A program made the translations under genes and the position numbers. Shown here in pieces: positions 1 to 9,045 of a stretch of 50,942 nt of DNA. The stretch is from Gracilibacillus alcaliphilus (GTDB lineage: Bacteria; Bacillota; Bacilli; Bacillales; Amphibacillaceae): positions 1 through 50,942 of the forward strand of contig NZ_JAFBFA010000039.1 in the NCBI RefSeq assembly GCF_016909015.1. Direction: 5' to 3'. The notes beneath the pieces were generated by a model, which worked only from the letters and a program-made list of their open reading frames with translations, was not told the origin of the DNA and did no database searches. Position 1 is the stretch's first letter; the number at the start of each line of letters is the position of its first letter.

Positions 1-140
1 GACACTCTCTATACTACCAAGGGGGATTCTTTTCTGTAAAATTGATTCTACGCTCATTTCCCCTCATATTTCTTCATTACAGGAATGCTTTCTATAAGCT
101 ATTCAGAAAAACGGATAAAAAGGACACACATTTTAAGATA

Positions 141-175
141 AGAAAAAAGCAAGTGAGCGATGCACTTGCTTTTTC
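141..175 (-). terminator. Terminator after the first Gfo/Idh/MocA gene
   Basis: A 9-bp perfect stem (AAGCAAGTG at 147-155, CACTTGCTT at 163-171) has a 7-base loop, an A run on its left and a T run on its right. It can therefore act in both directions. It lies just beyond the stop codon of the leftward oxidoreductase gene at 184. Confidence 0.8.
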
Positions 176-183
176 TGTCTTGA

Positions 184-1182
184 TTATTTATTTGTTAACT
201 TTTCTAATACTACTCGTTCACCAGTCTCATTTGATTGAGCTGCCGCTTGGTTAATCAAGGTAAGGTTATAGAAATCTTCTTCTTTTAAACTCGGTTCTGC
301 TGTTTTATTGATCGCATGTACCCACTGCTCCATCGGCATTGGCGCTGACACTTCATCCGTTACTTCTTCCCAGCCCTCACCTGTGCGTAAACGAACCGCT
401 TCTTCTTCTACTAACAGTGTTCCTTGTGTTCCGTAAAGCTCTAACTGGAATGGACTGCCACTAGATAAGAAACTTGTCTCAAGAATACCAATCGCACCTG
501 ATTGATAGTCCACTAAGACCGCTGCATTATCGTCTACATCATATTTATCACCTGTTGACTGCAGTACGGCAGAAACAGAACGAGCAGGTCCTGCCAAACG
601 GTTGGTCAAGTAAATCGGGTGAGCTCCTAAGTCAATCAGGGCTCCTCCGCCACATTGCTCTTTATCAAAGAAGTGTGCTGGCAGCCAGCCTGTGTCACTA
701 TTTTCCGAAGGCACGGCACCGTTATGGGCGAAACGACAGCGAATTGTTGTTAATGTTCCCAACTTGCCTTCATCCAATATCTTCTGAGCACGGAGATAAT
801 AGTCATCCGTTAATCTTGGCAGTGATACCATTAGTTCTACACCAGCCTCTTCAATGGCTGTTATAATTTCTTGATAATCTTCTAGTGTAATCGCTAGCAC
901 CTTTTCGGTGAAAATATGTTTCTTATATTTTGCTGCTTTCGTAATTACTTCTTTATGCATATTCGTCGGTGTATCTACTATCACACCATCAATATCTGAT
1001 TGTGATAATAGTTCATCCAAATCTTGATAGAATGGTACGGATAATTCTTCTGCCCATTTCTGTCCCCGCTCTGGATCTTCATCCCATACAGCGCTTATTT
1101 GGATATCCTCATTTGCCTGTGCTTGTCGTGCATAATCATCTGCATGTACATGCCATCTACTAAGTAAAGCTACATTTACCAT
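184..1182 (-). CDS. Gfo/Idh/MocA-family NAD(P)-dependent oxidoreductase
   Basis: Probable cytosolic sugar or cyclitol dehydrogenase of 332 residues. An N-terminal Rossmann region begins VNVALLSRWHVHADDYA, with an unusual replacement of the usual GxGxxG-type loop. It is followed by the family's EKxxA-like segment (FTEKVLAITLE) and a C-terminal alpha/beta substrate domain containing a GGGALIDLGAHPIY motif, which carries the typical Asp/His pair. The longest frame begins at a GTG (1194) that abuts the ribosome binding site. The ATG at 1182, 11 bases after GAAGGAG, is preferred. A cre-like sequence lies upstream at 1218-1231. The substrate cannot be told from sequence, and the gene stands alone between terminators. 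Confidence 0.85.
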   Translation of the reverse strand: MVNVALLSRWHVHADDYARQAQANEDIQISAVWDEDPERGQKWAEELSVPFYQDLDELLSQSDIDGVIVDTPTNMHKEVITKAAKYKKHIFTEKVLAITLEDYQEIITAIEEAGVELMVSLPRLTDDYYLRAQKILDEGKLGTLTTIRCRFAHNGAVPSENSDTGWLPAHFFDKEQCGGGALIDLGAHPIYLTNRLAGPARSVSAVLQSTGDKYDVDDNAAVLVDYQSGAIGILETSFLSSGSPFQLELYGTQGTLLVEEEAVRLRTGEGWEEVTDEVSAPMPMEQWVHAINKTAEPSLKEEDFYNLTLINQAAAQSNETGERVVLEKLTNK

Positions 1183-1217
1183 CTTATTTTGCACTCCTTC
1201 ATTTAAATATGTATTGT

Positions 1218-1231
1218 TGAATTCGCTTTCT
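1218..1231. promoter_or_regulatory. cre-like catabolite-repression site
   Basis: TGAATTCGCTTTCT resembles the CcpA cre consensus TGWAANCGNTNWCA with two mismatches. It sits about 35 bases upstream of the leftward oxidoreductase start, so glucose repression of that gene is plausible. It resembles the sites over the mel promoters at 12302 and 15569. Confidence 0.45.
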
Positions 1232-1396
1232 TAAAGACTAAGGTATTCCCTCTGCACTCACCTTAACAGTATATCAAATTCATTTGGTCTTGACTAATAA
1301 TCTTGTTTCGTTTTTCTTATCAAATAACTAGGAGTGATCATATACCCTGCTAGATTAAGATTTATGCCAAAATATATTTTTTAAAAAATGTTTAAA

Positions 1397-1470
1397 AAGA
1401 AAGACCTGTGGACTTTTTCTTCAAAATACAGGAGCTGCTGTATTTTGAAGAAAGCATCATAGGCCTTTCC
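1397..1470 (-). terminator. Long hairpin terminator after asnB
   Basis: A perfect 16-bp stem (1416-1431 with 1438-1453) has a 6-base loop. It is extended by a second outer stem (about 1399-1406 with 1461-1468, one G-U pair in the leftward RNA). On the minus strand the hairpin is followed by T-rich sequence. It lies directly after asnB. Confidence 0.75.
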
Positions 1471-1480
1471 TATATAATAG

Positions 1481-3349
1481 TTACCCGACTAGCACATGGT
1501 TTGGCTTTTCGATATATTCCTTATGCCATACCATAAACATAAGGACGGTCCAAATCTTGCGGCTGTAGTCTCCCTTATCTTGACAATGCTTGTCTAATAG
1601 TTCAAGCACATATTGTTTATTAATATATTCGTCTGTTTGACTTTCATTAATTAAGGTCTTTGCCCAATCATTTAATTCATTTTTTAACCAAAGGCGAATT
1701 GGTACAGGGAAACCTAATTTCTTTCTCGTTAAGACATGATCTGGTACAATACCTTGCACCGCTTCACGCAGGATAGACTTTGTCGTATGATTAGCAATCT
1801 TCAACTCTACCGGCAGTTCACTTGCCACTCGGAAGACCTCTTTGTCCAAAAATGGTACACGAAGCTCCAATGAGTGAGCCATTGTCATCCGGTCAGCCTT
1901 TAATAAAATATCGCCACGCAGCCAAGTATGGATATCCACATACTGCATTTGATTAACTAATGGATAGTGACTAGCCTCTTCAAATAACTTAGCTGTAACA
2001 TCACGGTAGGATAAAGACGCATCATATTGCTTCATTAACTTCGCCAATTCATTTCCTTCAAACATCTTAGCATTGCCAATATACCGTTCGGAAAGCGGTG
2101 TGGTTCCCCGCTCTAAGAAACTCTTTCCTTTTACCCCTTCCGGCAATACTTGAGCAACCTTACTCAATAAATGTTTAACCGGGGAAGGGATCGATTCAAA
2201 CATGCTTAACGACTCTGGTTCACGGTAAATATTATAACCGCCAAATAATTCATCTGCCCCTTCTCCAGACAACACTACCTTCACTTGTTTTTGCGCTTCT
2301 CGTGCTACAAAGTACAATGGCACACAAGAAGGATCGGCTAATGGATCATCCATATGCCAAATAATATTTGGTAAATGTTCTACATACTCTTCAGGACTGA
2401 CCATATAAGCTGTATTCGAAACATTTAATTTCTCGGCCGTTTCCTTCGCTACATCAATTTCGGAATAACCTTCATGCTGAAACCCAACAGAGAAGGTTTG
2501 AATCGATGGGTGAAGCTGTTTAGCAATCGATGCAATAATAGATGAATCAATTCCACCGGATAAAAAGGAACCAACTGGTACATCACTGCGCATATGCTTT
2601 TCTACCGAATCAAACAGTACATTTTGAATCCGTTCGATCCATTGTGACTTCTCCATCAATACTGGTTTGAAGGAAGCCTTCCAATAACAATGGCGCTCCA
2701 TTGCTTGATGACGTCGTTTCACAAAATAGTGACCAGGCTCTAATTTAAAAATTCCTTTGGTTAACACATCTGTTTCTGGCACAAATTGAAAACTAAAATA
2801 CTGTTGCAGTGCCTTTTGATTAATTGTTTCTTTTCCACGGAATAAGGAAATACTCTTTCTCTCAGAAGCACAAATCAACCGATCCTCTGTTTCTTCATAA
2901 TAGAAAGGTTTGATACCAAATGGATCACGGGCACCAAATAAAGTTTCTTGCTCTTTGTCCCAAATCAAGATAGCAAACATCCCTCGTAAATACGTGAAGG
3001 CTTGCTCCTTATGTTTCGCAAACATTGCCGCAATAACTTCTGTGTCTGACTCTGTTTTAAATGTATAGCCCTCTGCGATTAACTCTTCTCGTAATTCACG
3101 GTAATTATATACCTCACCATTAAATACCATCCATATCTTCTCGTCATCATAAGTCAATGGCTGGCTGCCAGTCTCTATATCAATAATACTTAAACGGCGA
3201 AAACCAAAGAACACACCGTCTTCATTATAATACCCCTCATCATCTGGGCCACGGTGTGTAATCAAATTATTACGTTGTTTAAACTCCTCTACTTCTTGTT
3301 GTGTAAATGAATGCTCCTCATTAAGAAAAAGTCCTACAAAACCACACAT
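1481..3349 (-). CDS. asnB: Glutamine-hydrolysing asparagine synthetase
   Basis: Converts aspartate, glutamine and ATP to asparagine, glutamate, AMP and PPi. The protein of 622 residues begins MCGFVG, so Cys2 is the N-terminal nucleophile of the class II glutaminase domain (to about residue 200, with the HRGPDDEGY, FNGEVYN and SDTEV motifs). The ATP-pyrophosphatase synthetase domain follows, with SGGIDSS near residue 265 and SGEGADELFGGYN. Length and sequence resemble B. subtilis AsnB closely. AAAGGAG lies 7 bases before the ATG. It is monocistronic, and an 11-bp inverted repeat of unknown role lies about 215 bases upstream. Confidence 0.97.
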   Translation of the reverse strand: MCGFVGLFLNEEHSFTQQEVEEFKQRNNLITHRGPDDEGYYNEDGVFFGFRRLSIIDIETGSQPLTYDDEKIWMVFNGEVYNYRELREELIAEGYTFKTESDTEVIAAMFAKHKEQAFTYLRGMFAILIWDKEQETLFGARDPFGIKPFYYEETEDRLICASERKSISLFRGKETINQKALQQYFSFQFVPETDVLTKGIFKLEPGHYFVKRRHQAMERHCYWKASFKPVLMEKSQWIERIQNVLFDSVEKHMRSDVPVGSFLSGGIDSSIIASIAKQLHPSIQTFSVGFQHEGYSEIDVAKETAEKLNVSNTAYMVSPEEYVEHLPNIIWHMDDPLADPSCVPLYFVAREAQKQVKVVLSGEGADELFGGYNIYREPESLSMFESIPSPVKHLLSKVAQVLPEGVKGKSFLERGTTPLSERYIGNAKMFEGNELAKLMKQYDASLSYRDVTAKLFEEASHYPLVNQMQYVDIHTWLRGDILLKADRMTMAHSLELRVPFLDKEVFRVASELPVELKIANHTTKSILREAVQGIVPDHVLTRKKLGFPVPIRLWLKNELNDWAKTLINESQTDEYINKQYVLELLDKHCQDKGDYSRKIWTVLMFMVWHKEYIEKPNHVLVG

Positions 3350-3715
3350 ACATATTCTCCTTTAAGGCAAAAAATTGGTTCTTATTAATATATATTTCTT
3401 TCCGCCTGCTTTGAAGTTCCCAGCATATACCTTAGTTCCTGTTATCGTCCATTAATACCGTTTGCCAAATACCTTATGCTTCTCCCATTAACGTTTGATA
3501 TCCTGCCAGCTGTATTATAAAGGGAGCTTCTATCTCAGACTTACAAATATTTAAACATTCCACATACTTACAAGCTATTTAACTTGTAAGTATCATCAGT
3601 CTAGTACCCTTTCCTGCGTAACTAGCAATTATAGAACCTCATTCTTTTATTTATATCAAAAACCGACAGTTATAGCAAGCTTTTTTGAACCTTTTCCCAA
3701 ATATTTCTTTCTTAT
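3350..3715. other. Gene-free region upstream of asnB with an inverted repeat
   Basis: No plausible gene lies here. The notable feature is a perfect 11-bp inverted repeat, ATACTTACAAG (3564-3574) and CTTGTAAGTAT (3583-3593), separated by 8 bases and not followed by a T run on either strand. A further copy of the half-site ACTTACAA lies at 3539-3546. This looks more like a protein-binding operator or RNA hairpin than a terminator. Confidence 0.5.
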
Positions 3716-3751
3716 AAAAAAGACGTGTGCATGATTTGAGGCATACGTCTA
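3716..3751 (-). terminator. Terminator after the FtsW-like gene
   Basis: A 10-bp stem with one mismatch (3721-3730 with 3741-3750) is followed on the minus strand by a T run (complement of 3716-3720). It lies 17 bases past the stop codon of the leftward FtsW-like gene. Confidence 0.8.
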
Positions 3752-3767
3752 AAAACTATTTATCTAA

Positions 3768-4874
3768 TCAACTATTTTCTTTTTTGGCATAGACAGAGAT
3801 ATTCAGAAGAATTCCCATGGCCGTCATGGTAATAAGTAAGGAAGAACCGCCATAACTGACAAATGGCAAAGTAATTCCCGTAATAGGCAGTAAACCTAAC
3901 ATTGCGCTCAAATTAATACATGCTTGCATTGTAATTTGAAAGATAATGCCGACCGCTAATAATCTTCCAAATAAATCTGGCGCATTTTTTCCAATCTGTA
4001 ATCCTTTGATCAATAAAAATGCATAAAAACTGAGGACAATCAATACACCGAATAACCCTAACTCTTCTGCAATGATGGACATGATAAAATCGGTATGCGC
4101 TTCTGGCAGATAACCTAGTTTCTGTACAGATTGTCCTAAGCCAAGACCAAATACCCCACCAGTATGAATCGATATATAGGAATTAATCAACTGATAACCA
4201 GTTCCTTCTGCGTCAGCAAATGGATCGAGAAAAGAGGTAATCCGCTCTAATCGGTAGGGTGACCGGATCGCAAAAAAAACGAACGCGGCCACAGCAAGGA
4301 GCAGCAAGGACAACAAATAACGGTAAGGTATACGGGTGAAAAAGAGGAGTAAACCGCAAGAAAATAATAATAAAGTGGCGGAACCAAGATCAGGCTGCAT
4401 CAGGATCAAGCCGAATACGATAACTAATACGATGAGTGGCGGCATAACCCCTTTGCCAAAATGGTGCACTAAATCCTGTTTTTTACTGTAAAAATAAGCA
4501 AAATAAAGGAGCAGTGTCATCTTTGCAATTTCAACAGGTTGGAACTGCAAACTACCGAAGCCCAGCCAACGTCTGGAAAAATTGCGTTCTATCCCAATTT
4601 GCGGCACCAGTACCAAGATAAGCAACACAAAAGTTATTAATAACAGAATCGGCGTCAATCTACCATAGATTCGATATGGTATATGTATTATCACATATAA
4701 GAATACAAGACTCATCACGCCCCAGAACAATTGCCGGTAAAAATAGTGTTCTGGATTCTCAAAGCGGATATAAGCATAAGGAAAGCTGGCACTGTAGACC
4801 ATCACGATACCAAAGATGATAAACATTATTAGGATAACGAACAAACTTTTATCTATTCGCTTGATTTGTTTCAA
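3768..4874 (-). CDS. FtsW/SpoVE-like SEDS peptidoglycan polymerase
   Basis: Polytopic SEDS protein of 368 residues with about ten membrane segments. SEDS proteins polymerise lipid II into glycan strands together with a class B penicillin-binding protein. Visible family motifs are RRWLGFG and FQPVEIAKM near residue 105, MQPDLGSA near 160, the EAHTDFI segment near 258 with the essential Asp, and LPFVSYGGSS near the C-terminus. The start is TTG, and its GAGGGGG ribosome binding site overlaps the stop of the preceding SEDS gene, so the pair is probably translationally coupled. No penicillin-binding protein gene is nearby. It resembles FtsW/SpoVE rather than RodA, but the assignment is tentative. 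Confidence 0.88.
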   Translation of the reverse strand: MKQIKRIDKSLFVILIMFIIFGIVMVYSASFPYAYIRFENPEHYFYRQLFWGVMSLVFLYVIIHIPYRIYGRLTPILLLITFVLLILVLVPQIGIERNFSRRWLGFGSLQFQPVEIAKMTLLLYFAYFYSKKQDLVHHFGKGVMPPLIVLVIVFGLILMQPDLGSATLLLFSCGLLLFFTRIPYRYLLSLLLLAVAAFVFFAIRSPYRLERITSFLDPFADAEGTGYQLINSYISIHTGGVFGLGLGQSVQKLGYLPEAHTDFIMSIIAEELGLFGVLIVLSFYAFLLIKGLQIGKNAPDLFGRLLAVGIIFQITMQACINLSAMLGLLPITGITLPFVSYGGSSLLITMTAMGILLNISVYAKKENS

Positions 4875-4886
4875 TGCTTATCCCCC

Positions 4887-6050
4887 TCATGCTGTGACTT
4901 CATTTTCCGAAGAGAACATGTAATCCTTCGACCTCAGATAGATACTTTGTATCAAACCTAGTGCAATCATATTGGTGATTAAGGCGCTCCCACCATAACT
5001 AATAAAAGGCAAGGCAATCCCTGTCACGGGCATTAAACCAATCGTCATTCCGATATTCTGAAAGACTTGAAAGGCTATAAGCGCAATGACCCCAACACAA
5101 ATATAGACACCAAATATGTCATTTGCTTTGATAGCAATGGTAATAATCCGATAGATTAATAGAAAATACAACAGAATTAACATACTTGCGCCAATAAAGC
5201 CAAATTCCTCCCCTATTACCGCAAAAATAAAATCAGTATGTGCTTCAGGCACACGCCCACTCTGCACTTGATACCCTGAATTAAATCCTGATCCAGTTAA
5301 ATGTCCAGCACCAATTCCTAGCATGGCTTGCCGCAATTGATAGCCGAAATCCATCGCATATTCGGTAGGATCTAACCAGCTATTAATCCTGCCCAATTGA
5401 TGAGGCTTAAAAATAACCGAAATAATATCTTGCCGATATTGGAATAAGTAGACAAGGAGATACACCCCTGAACCAATTGCTGCTATAATCGTTCCTATCA
5501 TCTTATTACTAACACTGGACATAAATAATATTGTTAGCGAAGCGACGGCAATCAGCAAGGCCGTTCCTAAATCAGGTTGTCTTAATATAAGGAAGAAAGG
5601 GATAATCACCACGACCATCACCTGTAATACAATCGGAATACTTTTTACAAAAGTAATCTTCTGCGTGCCTATCTTTTTCAAGATGGCCGCTAAATAAATT
5701 ACTAAGAATATTTTCATCAGCTCAGAAGGTTGAAAATCCATAAATTTAAGATCAATCCACCTTTGCGAGCCATTCTTCTCCATCCCGAAGAAGCGAACCA
5801 ACAATAGTAAGCCTATACCAAACACATATAAATAAACAGCCCACTTCTCCAGCAGTTCGTAGTCAAAACGAGCCACTACTAACATAATCAATCCACTAAC
5901 CACATACCAAATCAATTGCCTCCGGGCGTAGTAAAACGAAGCACCATCTGTATATTGCCCTGTACCACTGTAGACAGCAGCCAGGCTAATCAATAATAAT
6001 CCAATTAGAATCATAATCATTAAATAATCCACCATTGGTTTCTTTACCAT
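4887..6050 (-). CDS. RodA-like SEDS peptidoglycan polymerase
   Basis: Second SEDS protein of the operon, 387 residues and multi-spanning. It carries SQRWIDLKFMDFQPSEL, LRQPDLGTA, VPEAHTDFIFAVIGEE (essential Asp) and LPFISYGGS. Its FGYQLRQAMLGIGAGHLTG segment is more RodA-like than that of its partner. The ATG is 9 bases after the upstream regulator's stop and follows GTGAGGG. A SEDS pair without a class B PBP suggests accessory copies used under a particular stress or stage, which is inference. Confidence 0.88.
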   Translation of the reverse strand: MVKKPMVDYLMIMILIGLLLISLAAVYSGTGQYTDGASFYYARRQLIWYVVSGLIMLVVARFDYELLEKWAVYLYVFGIGLLLLVRFFGMEKNGSQRWIDLKFMDFQPSELMKIFLVIYLAAILKKIGTQKITFVKSIPIVLQVMVVVIIPFFLILRQPDLGTALLIAVASLTILFMSSVSNKMIGTIIAAIGSGVYLLVYLFQYRQDIISVIFKPHQLGRINSWLDPTEYAMDFGYQLRQAMLGIGAGHLTGSGFNSGYQVQSGRVPEAHTDFIFAVIGEEFGFIGASMLILLYFLLIYRIITIAIKANDIFGVYICVGVIALIAFQVFQNIGMTIGLMPVTGIALPFISYGGSALITNMIALGLIQSIYLRSKDYMFSSENEVTA

Positions 6051-6059
6051 TCAAATCCC

Positions 6060-6665
6060 TCACTGTTTGAAAGACAAGGACTGCATCACGTATTGAATAA
6101 CTAAAGCATCATCTAAATAACCAACTGGTAACATATAATCGGGAATAAGGTCCATAGCGGTAATAAAATAAAACAGAGCACCGCCTATTAATAAAAATTC
6201 TTTCTTAGGACACTTTTTATCGATAAAGATGCTATACAATATTTTTAGTCGTTCTACAAAAGGGCCTTGTCCATTTAATTCTGATAATTTGGCCGAAAAC
6301 TGTTGTGTAATCTGTTTTTGCCCATGATCAGTCTGGCTAATTTGTTGATATTCCGCTAACTTTTCTTCTATGTCAGTCAAGGTGAACGGCTTGATTGGTA
6401 ATTGCATATCTTGAATAATGGCACGTACGTGTTCCAGTGAAAGGCGTTCTTTCCTCTCCGCTTTCTCTTCCTTGATTAATTCTAACAGCGGAATATCTAA
6501 AACCTGTGAAATAGATCGGAGATGACTGAGTGTAGGTTTGCGTTTGCCGCTTAAAATCCTCGAAATAGTGGAAACATTAATGTTTGTCTCCTTAGCCAGC
6601 TGTCGCATGCTCATACCCTGCTCCCGAAGTCTTGTTTGAATACTCTGTTGATACACTGCTGTCAT
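6060..6665 (-). CDS. XRE-type HTH regulator fused to a DUF1232 membrane domain
   Basis: First gene of the SEDS operon, 201 residues. An N-terminal Cro/CI helix-turn-helix (about residues 10-65, with MRQLAKETNINVSTISRILSG) is joined by a charged linker to a C-terminal DUF1232 (YkvA-like) hydrophobic hairpin with ALFYFITAMDLIPDYMLPVGYLDD. This suggests a membrane-tethered or membrane-sensing regulator of the two SEDS genes. The longest frame starts at TTG 6695, but ATG 6665 follows GAGGTGG with good spacing and is preferred. Its stop is 9 bases from the next start. The function of DUF1232 is unknown. Confidence 0.8.
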   Translation of the reverse strand: MTAVYQQSIQTRLREQGMSMRQLAKETNINVSTISRILSGKRKPTLSHLRSISQVLDIPLLELIKEEKAERKERLSLEHVRAIIQDMQLPIKPFTLTDIEEKLAEYQQISQTDHGQKQITQQFSAKLSELNGQGPFVERLKILYSIFIDKKCPKKEFLLIGGALFYFITAMDLIPDYMLPVGYLDDALVIQYVMQSLSFKQ

Positions 6666-7053
6666 ATCTGTATCCACCTCGTTTAATTGTTTCAATCATC
6701 TTTCAAGGTTATCTGAGTGTTGACTAATTGTCAACAGCCTTTCCCAGTCGTCACAAAATATTAATAGATAATTAAAACTAAACAGCAAATTTAGTACTTT
6801 GCTGTTTAGCCAAGCAGAATATTCACTCACTTTTTATTCAAGAATACATACACAACACCTAAGGCTTCACGTATCAATTAATGACGCAAAATGAGGTAGC
6901 TGTTAAAGATATTTTGTGTAATTAATGATCAAGCAAGCGGTACTTATGATTACTCCAGGCACGGAAAAGGATGCATTCAACCACTAGAAGATTATCACAA
7001 ACCTGTTAATATGTTTGTTACCTATGTATAATACTGCCTAATTTTTCTCACAC
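6666..7053. other. Gene-free region with a strong hairpin; possible decayed sequence
   Basis: A perfect 12-bp stem (CTAAACAGCAAA at 6778-6789, TTTGCTGTTTAG at 6798-6809) is followed on the minus strand by TTTTAATT. It looks like a terminator upstream of the XRE operon, but no intact gene precedes it. About 6840-7040 holds only short open stretches, and no recognisable family remains. Confidence 0.5.
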
Positions 7054-7081
7054 AAAAAGGAGCTGTTGAACAATCAGCCCC
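7054..7081 (-). terminator. Terminator after the LacI-family gene
   Basis: A 7-bp GC-rich stem (GGAGCTG at 7059-7065 with the CAGCCCC end at 7075-7081, allowing one G-U pair) is followed on the minus strand by TTTTTGTG. Confidence 0.7.
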
Positions 7082-7101
7082 TTCGCTGCCTACTATTTAA
7101 T

Positions 7102-8127
7102 CTATGCCTGCCCTCCACAGCTGTCTCTAATCACCAGTTTCGTTGGCACCGTTACCTTGAGTGGAATCTGTCTTCCTTCCATGCGATCCATTAGCAGTTT
7201 AACTCCTGTTGCACCCATTAACTCAATAGGCACATGAATCGTTGTCAGTGGGCAGCTTGCAAACGCAGCCATCTCTACATCATCAAAACTAACAATTGCC
7301 ACGTCTGCTGGTACTTGCAGCCCTTGTTCGCGAAGGGCGCGCAATGCTCCGATTGCCATTGGGTCACTCGCAATAAAAAATGCCTCAGGCAACTTCCCTT
7401 TGCTGATTGCCTCTTTCATTAGACGATAGCCTTCTGACATGGTGAAGTCACCAATAAATACCTGATCTTCACGATATCTGCCTTCTTGCTTCATTCGTCC
7501 CACAAACGCTTGATGACGCTCATCCATTACTACCTTTTCCCCGTAGTCTACCGTATGTTCAATCGTGTAACCACCGATAAATCCGATTTGCTGTGGATTC
7601 CTCTTCAACAGATGTGTCAATGCTAAATTCGTTGCTTTGTCAAAATCGATCATTACCGAATCATATTTATCTTCATTTGGCGAACAATCGACATAAACAA
7701 AGTGCTCCACCTTATCCTTCAATGCATAGATTAAACTTGGATCTATCTTCCCAACCAAGATTGCTCCATCTAACTGCTGGTAGATATCTGTCGGTATAGA
7801 ATTATTTAACCGATATACCTCTGTTGTCTCCAACCCCATCCGTGTACATTGGTCCTCTACCCCTTTACGCAACGTAAGAAAATAAGGATCATTTAATTCC
7901 TCTTCAATCGACTGATTTACAAATATACCAATTCGATAAGGTAACTTTTTGTTCATGGTAGCCTGTTTTCGACTTTTCACGGTTTTATAGTTTAAGCTCT
8001 TAGCAACACTAATAATTCGCTCACGTGTATCACTAGTTACAGAGAGCGAACTATCATTATTCAAAACCCTTGAGACGGTAGCAGGTGAAACCCTTGCTTC
8101 TTTTGCTATATCTTTTATTGTTGCCAT
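7102..8127 (-). CDS. melR: LacI-family repressor of the alpha-galactoside locus (MelR-like)
   Basis: Regulator of 341 residues. The N-terminal HTH (MATIKDIAKEARVSPATVSRVLNND) and hinge helix are followed by a periplasmic-binding-like effector domain with IGFIGG, FFIASDPMAIGALRAL and VSFDDVEMAAF. ATG 8127 puts the HTH at the N-terminus as is normal for the family and follows GAGGTGG, whereas an earlier in-frame start at 8184 would add 19 atypical residues. It has its own transcript, separated from the DUF624 gene by about 190 bases and a weak terminator. Its location next to melC, melD, melE and melA suggests it is the equivalent of B. subtilis MelR (MsmR). The inducer is inferred. Confidence 0.8.
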   Translation of the reverse strand: MATIKDIAKEARVSPATVSRVLNNDSSLSVTSDTRERIISVAKSLNYKTVKSRKQATMNKKLPYRIGIFVNQSIEEELNDPYFLTLRKGVEDQCTRMGLETTEVYRLNNSIPTDIYQQLDGAILVGKIDPSLIYALKDKVEHFVYVDCSPNEDKYDSVMIDFDKATNLALTHLLKRNPQQIGFIGGYTIEHTVDYGEKVVMDERHQAFVGRMKQEGRYREDQVFIGDFTMSEGYRLMKEAISKGKLPEAFFIASDPMAIGALRALREQGLQVPADVAIVSFDDVEMAAFASCPLTTIHVPIELMGATGVKLLMDRMEGRQIPLKVTVPTKLVIRDSCGGQA

Positions 8128-8311
8128 AACAGTTATCGCCACCTCTTCTAATAATAGATTATCCGTTTTCTTTTCTTTTGTCACGCTTTGTTAACTGCAC
8201 AGCCCTGTATAAATCTCAATTAAAACAATTGCTTCAGAGGATCCTAGCAGTATATCAAAAGTAAAAGAAGCTTACTTCCTATTATTAGGAAAGGGAGTTC
8301 ATCTAACATAA

Positions 8312-8337
8312 AGAGCGATTAATTTTCATTTAATCGC
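8312..8337 (-). terminator. Weak terminator overlapping the end of the DUF624 gene
   Basis: An 8-bp stem (GCGATTAA at 8315-8322, TTAATCGC at 8330-8337) overlaps the last codons and stop of the leftward DUF624 gene and is followed on the minus strand by TCTTTATG. The U tract is poor, so some readthrough to melR is possible. Confidence 0.45.
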
Positions 8338-8942
8338 AGCATTTCTTGCTTCTCTGAAACTTTTGTAAAAACATGTAAACAAGTACGCATGATAATATAC
8401 GCAGTTAAACTACCTAAGAAAAAGAAAACAGCATTCGGTAAAAACAACATCATTAACAAACTAATCCCTAAACTGATAAGCATGCCTATATTATATATCG
8501 GATGAATCAACATCAGATAAAAGGAATATTTAAATACTTCTTTTAAAGAAACCTGATAATGAACATAGACAGGGATCACATACAGCATCGCTACAGCTAA
8601 AACAATCATCACAACCATTAACGGGACCTTAATCATTTGGTGGAAACCAGTTTCGTAATAATTCATATATTGGATATTAACATAACTCAAGAAGAAAACA
8701 ACAAAAAAAACTGCGCCTATCCGATTACTTTTCCAAAATTCCTGTTTATAGATATCCCAAAACATCCGGAAATCCCACTCTTGGATAGTCCCCATTAACC
8801 ATTTTCTAATTATGGTAAACATCGCAACAGTTGCTGGGAAAAGGCCAAAAACAACCAGACCCGCTGCTGTAAACAACAGCCAAAGCACATTTAAGTAGGC
8901 AATTTTAGCAATCCATTCCATCACATTCATTACATTTTTCAT
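8319..8942 (-). CDS. DUF624 (YesL-like) membrane protein
   Basis: Integral membrane protein of 207 residues with about five hydrophobic segments and the family hallmark LFPATVAMFTIIRKWLMG near residue 35. DUF624 proteins are regularly encoded with CUT1 sugar ABC transporters, but their role is unknown; a transporter accessory or regulatory function is inference. It is the last gene of the melE-melD-melC unit. AGGGGTG lies a few bases before the ATG. An 11-bp hairpin with no U tract (8984-9009) sits between it and melC, possibly processing or stabilising mRNA. A paralogue lies at 22108. Confidence 0.85.
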   Translation of the reverse strand: MKNVMNVMEWIAKIAYLNVLWLLFTAAGLVVFGLFPATVAMFTIIRKWLMGTIQEWDFRMFWDIYKQEFWKSNRIGAVFFVVFFLSYVNIQYMNYYETGFHQMIKVPLMVVMIVLAVAMLYVIPVYVHYQVSLKEVFKYSFYLMLIHPIYNIGMLISLGISLLMMLFLPNAVFFFLGSLTAYIIMRTCLHVFTKVSEKQEMLRLNEN

Positions 8943-9045
8943 TTAAACACCCCTAAAGAATTGATCATCCTTTGTGACTGCTATGCAGCGAAGGAGAACC
9001 TTCACTGCATATGTGAACAGACATCTTAGTCTGTATCTAAGATAA

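Noticed and set aside
42..254. Open frame of 70 codons at the left edge, plus strand
   Set aside because: It overlaps the terminator and the 3' end of the oxidoreductase on the other strand, has no ribosome binding site and resembles no family.
6920..7035. Short open stretch reading ...ASGTYDYSRHGKG..., faintly like an IS3 transposase helix (GTYGYRR)
   Set aside because: Only a few residues agree, the frame is short and there are no terminal repeats; not enough to call an insertion sequence remnant.
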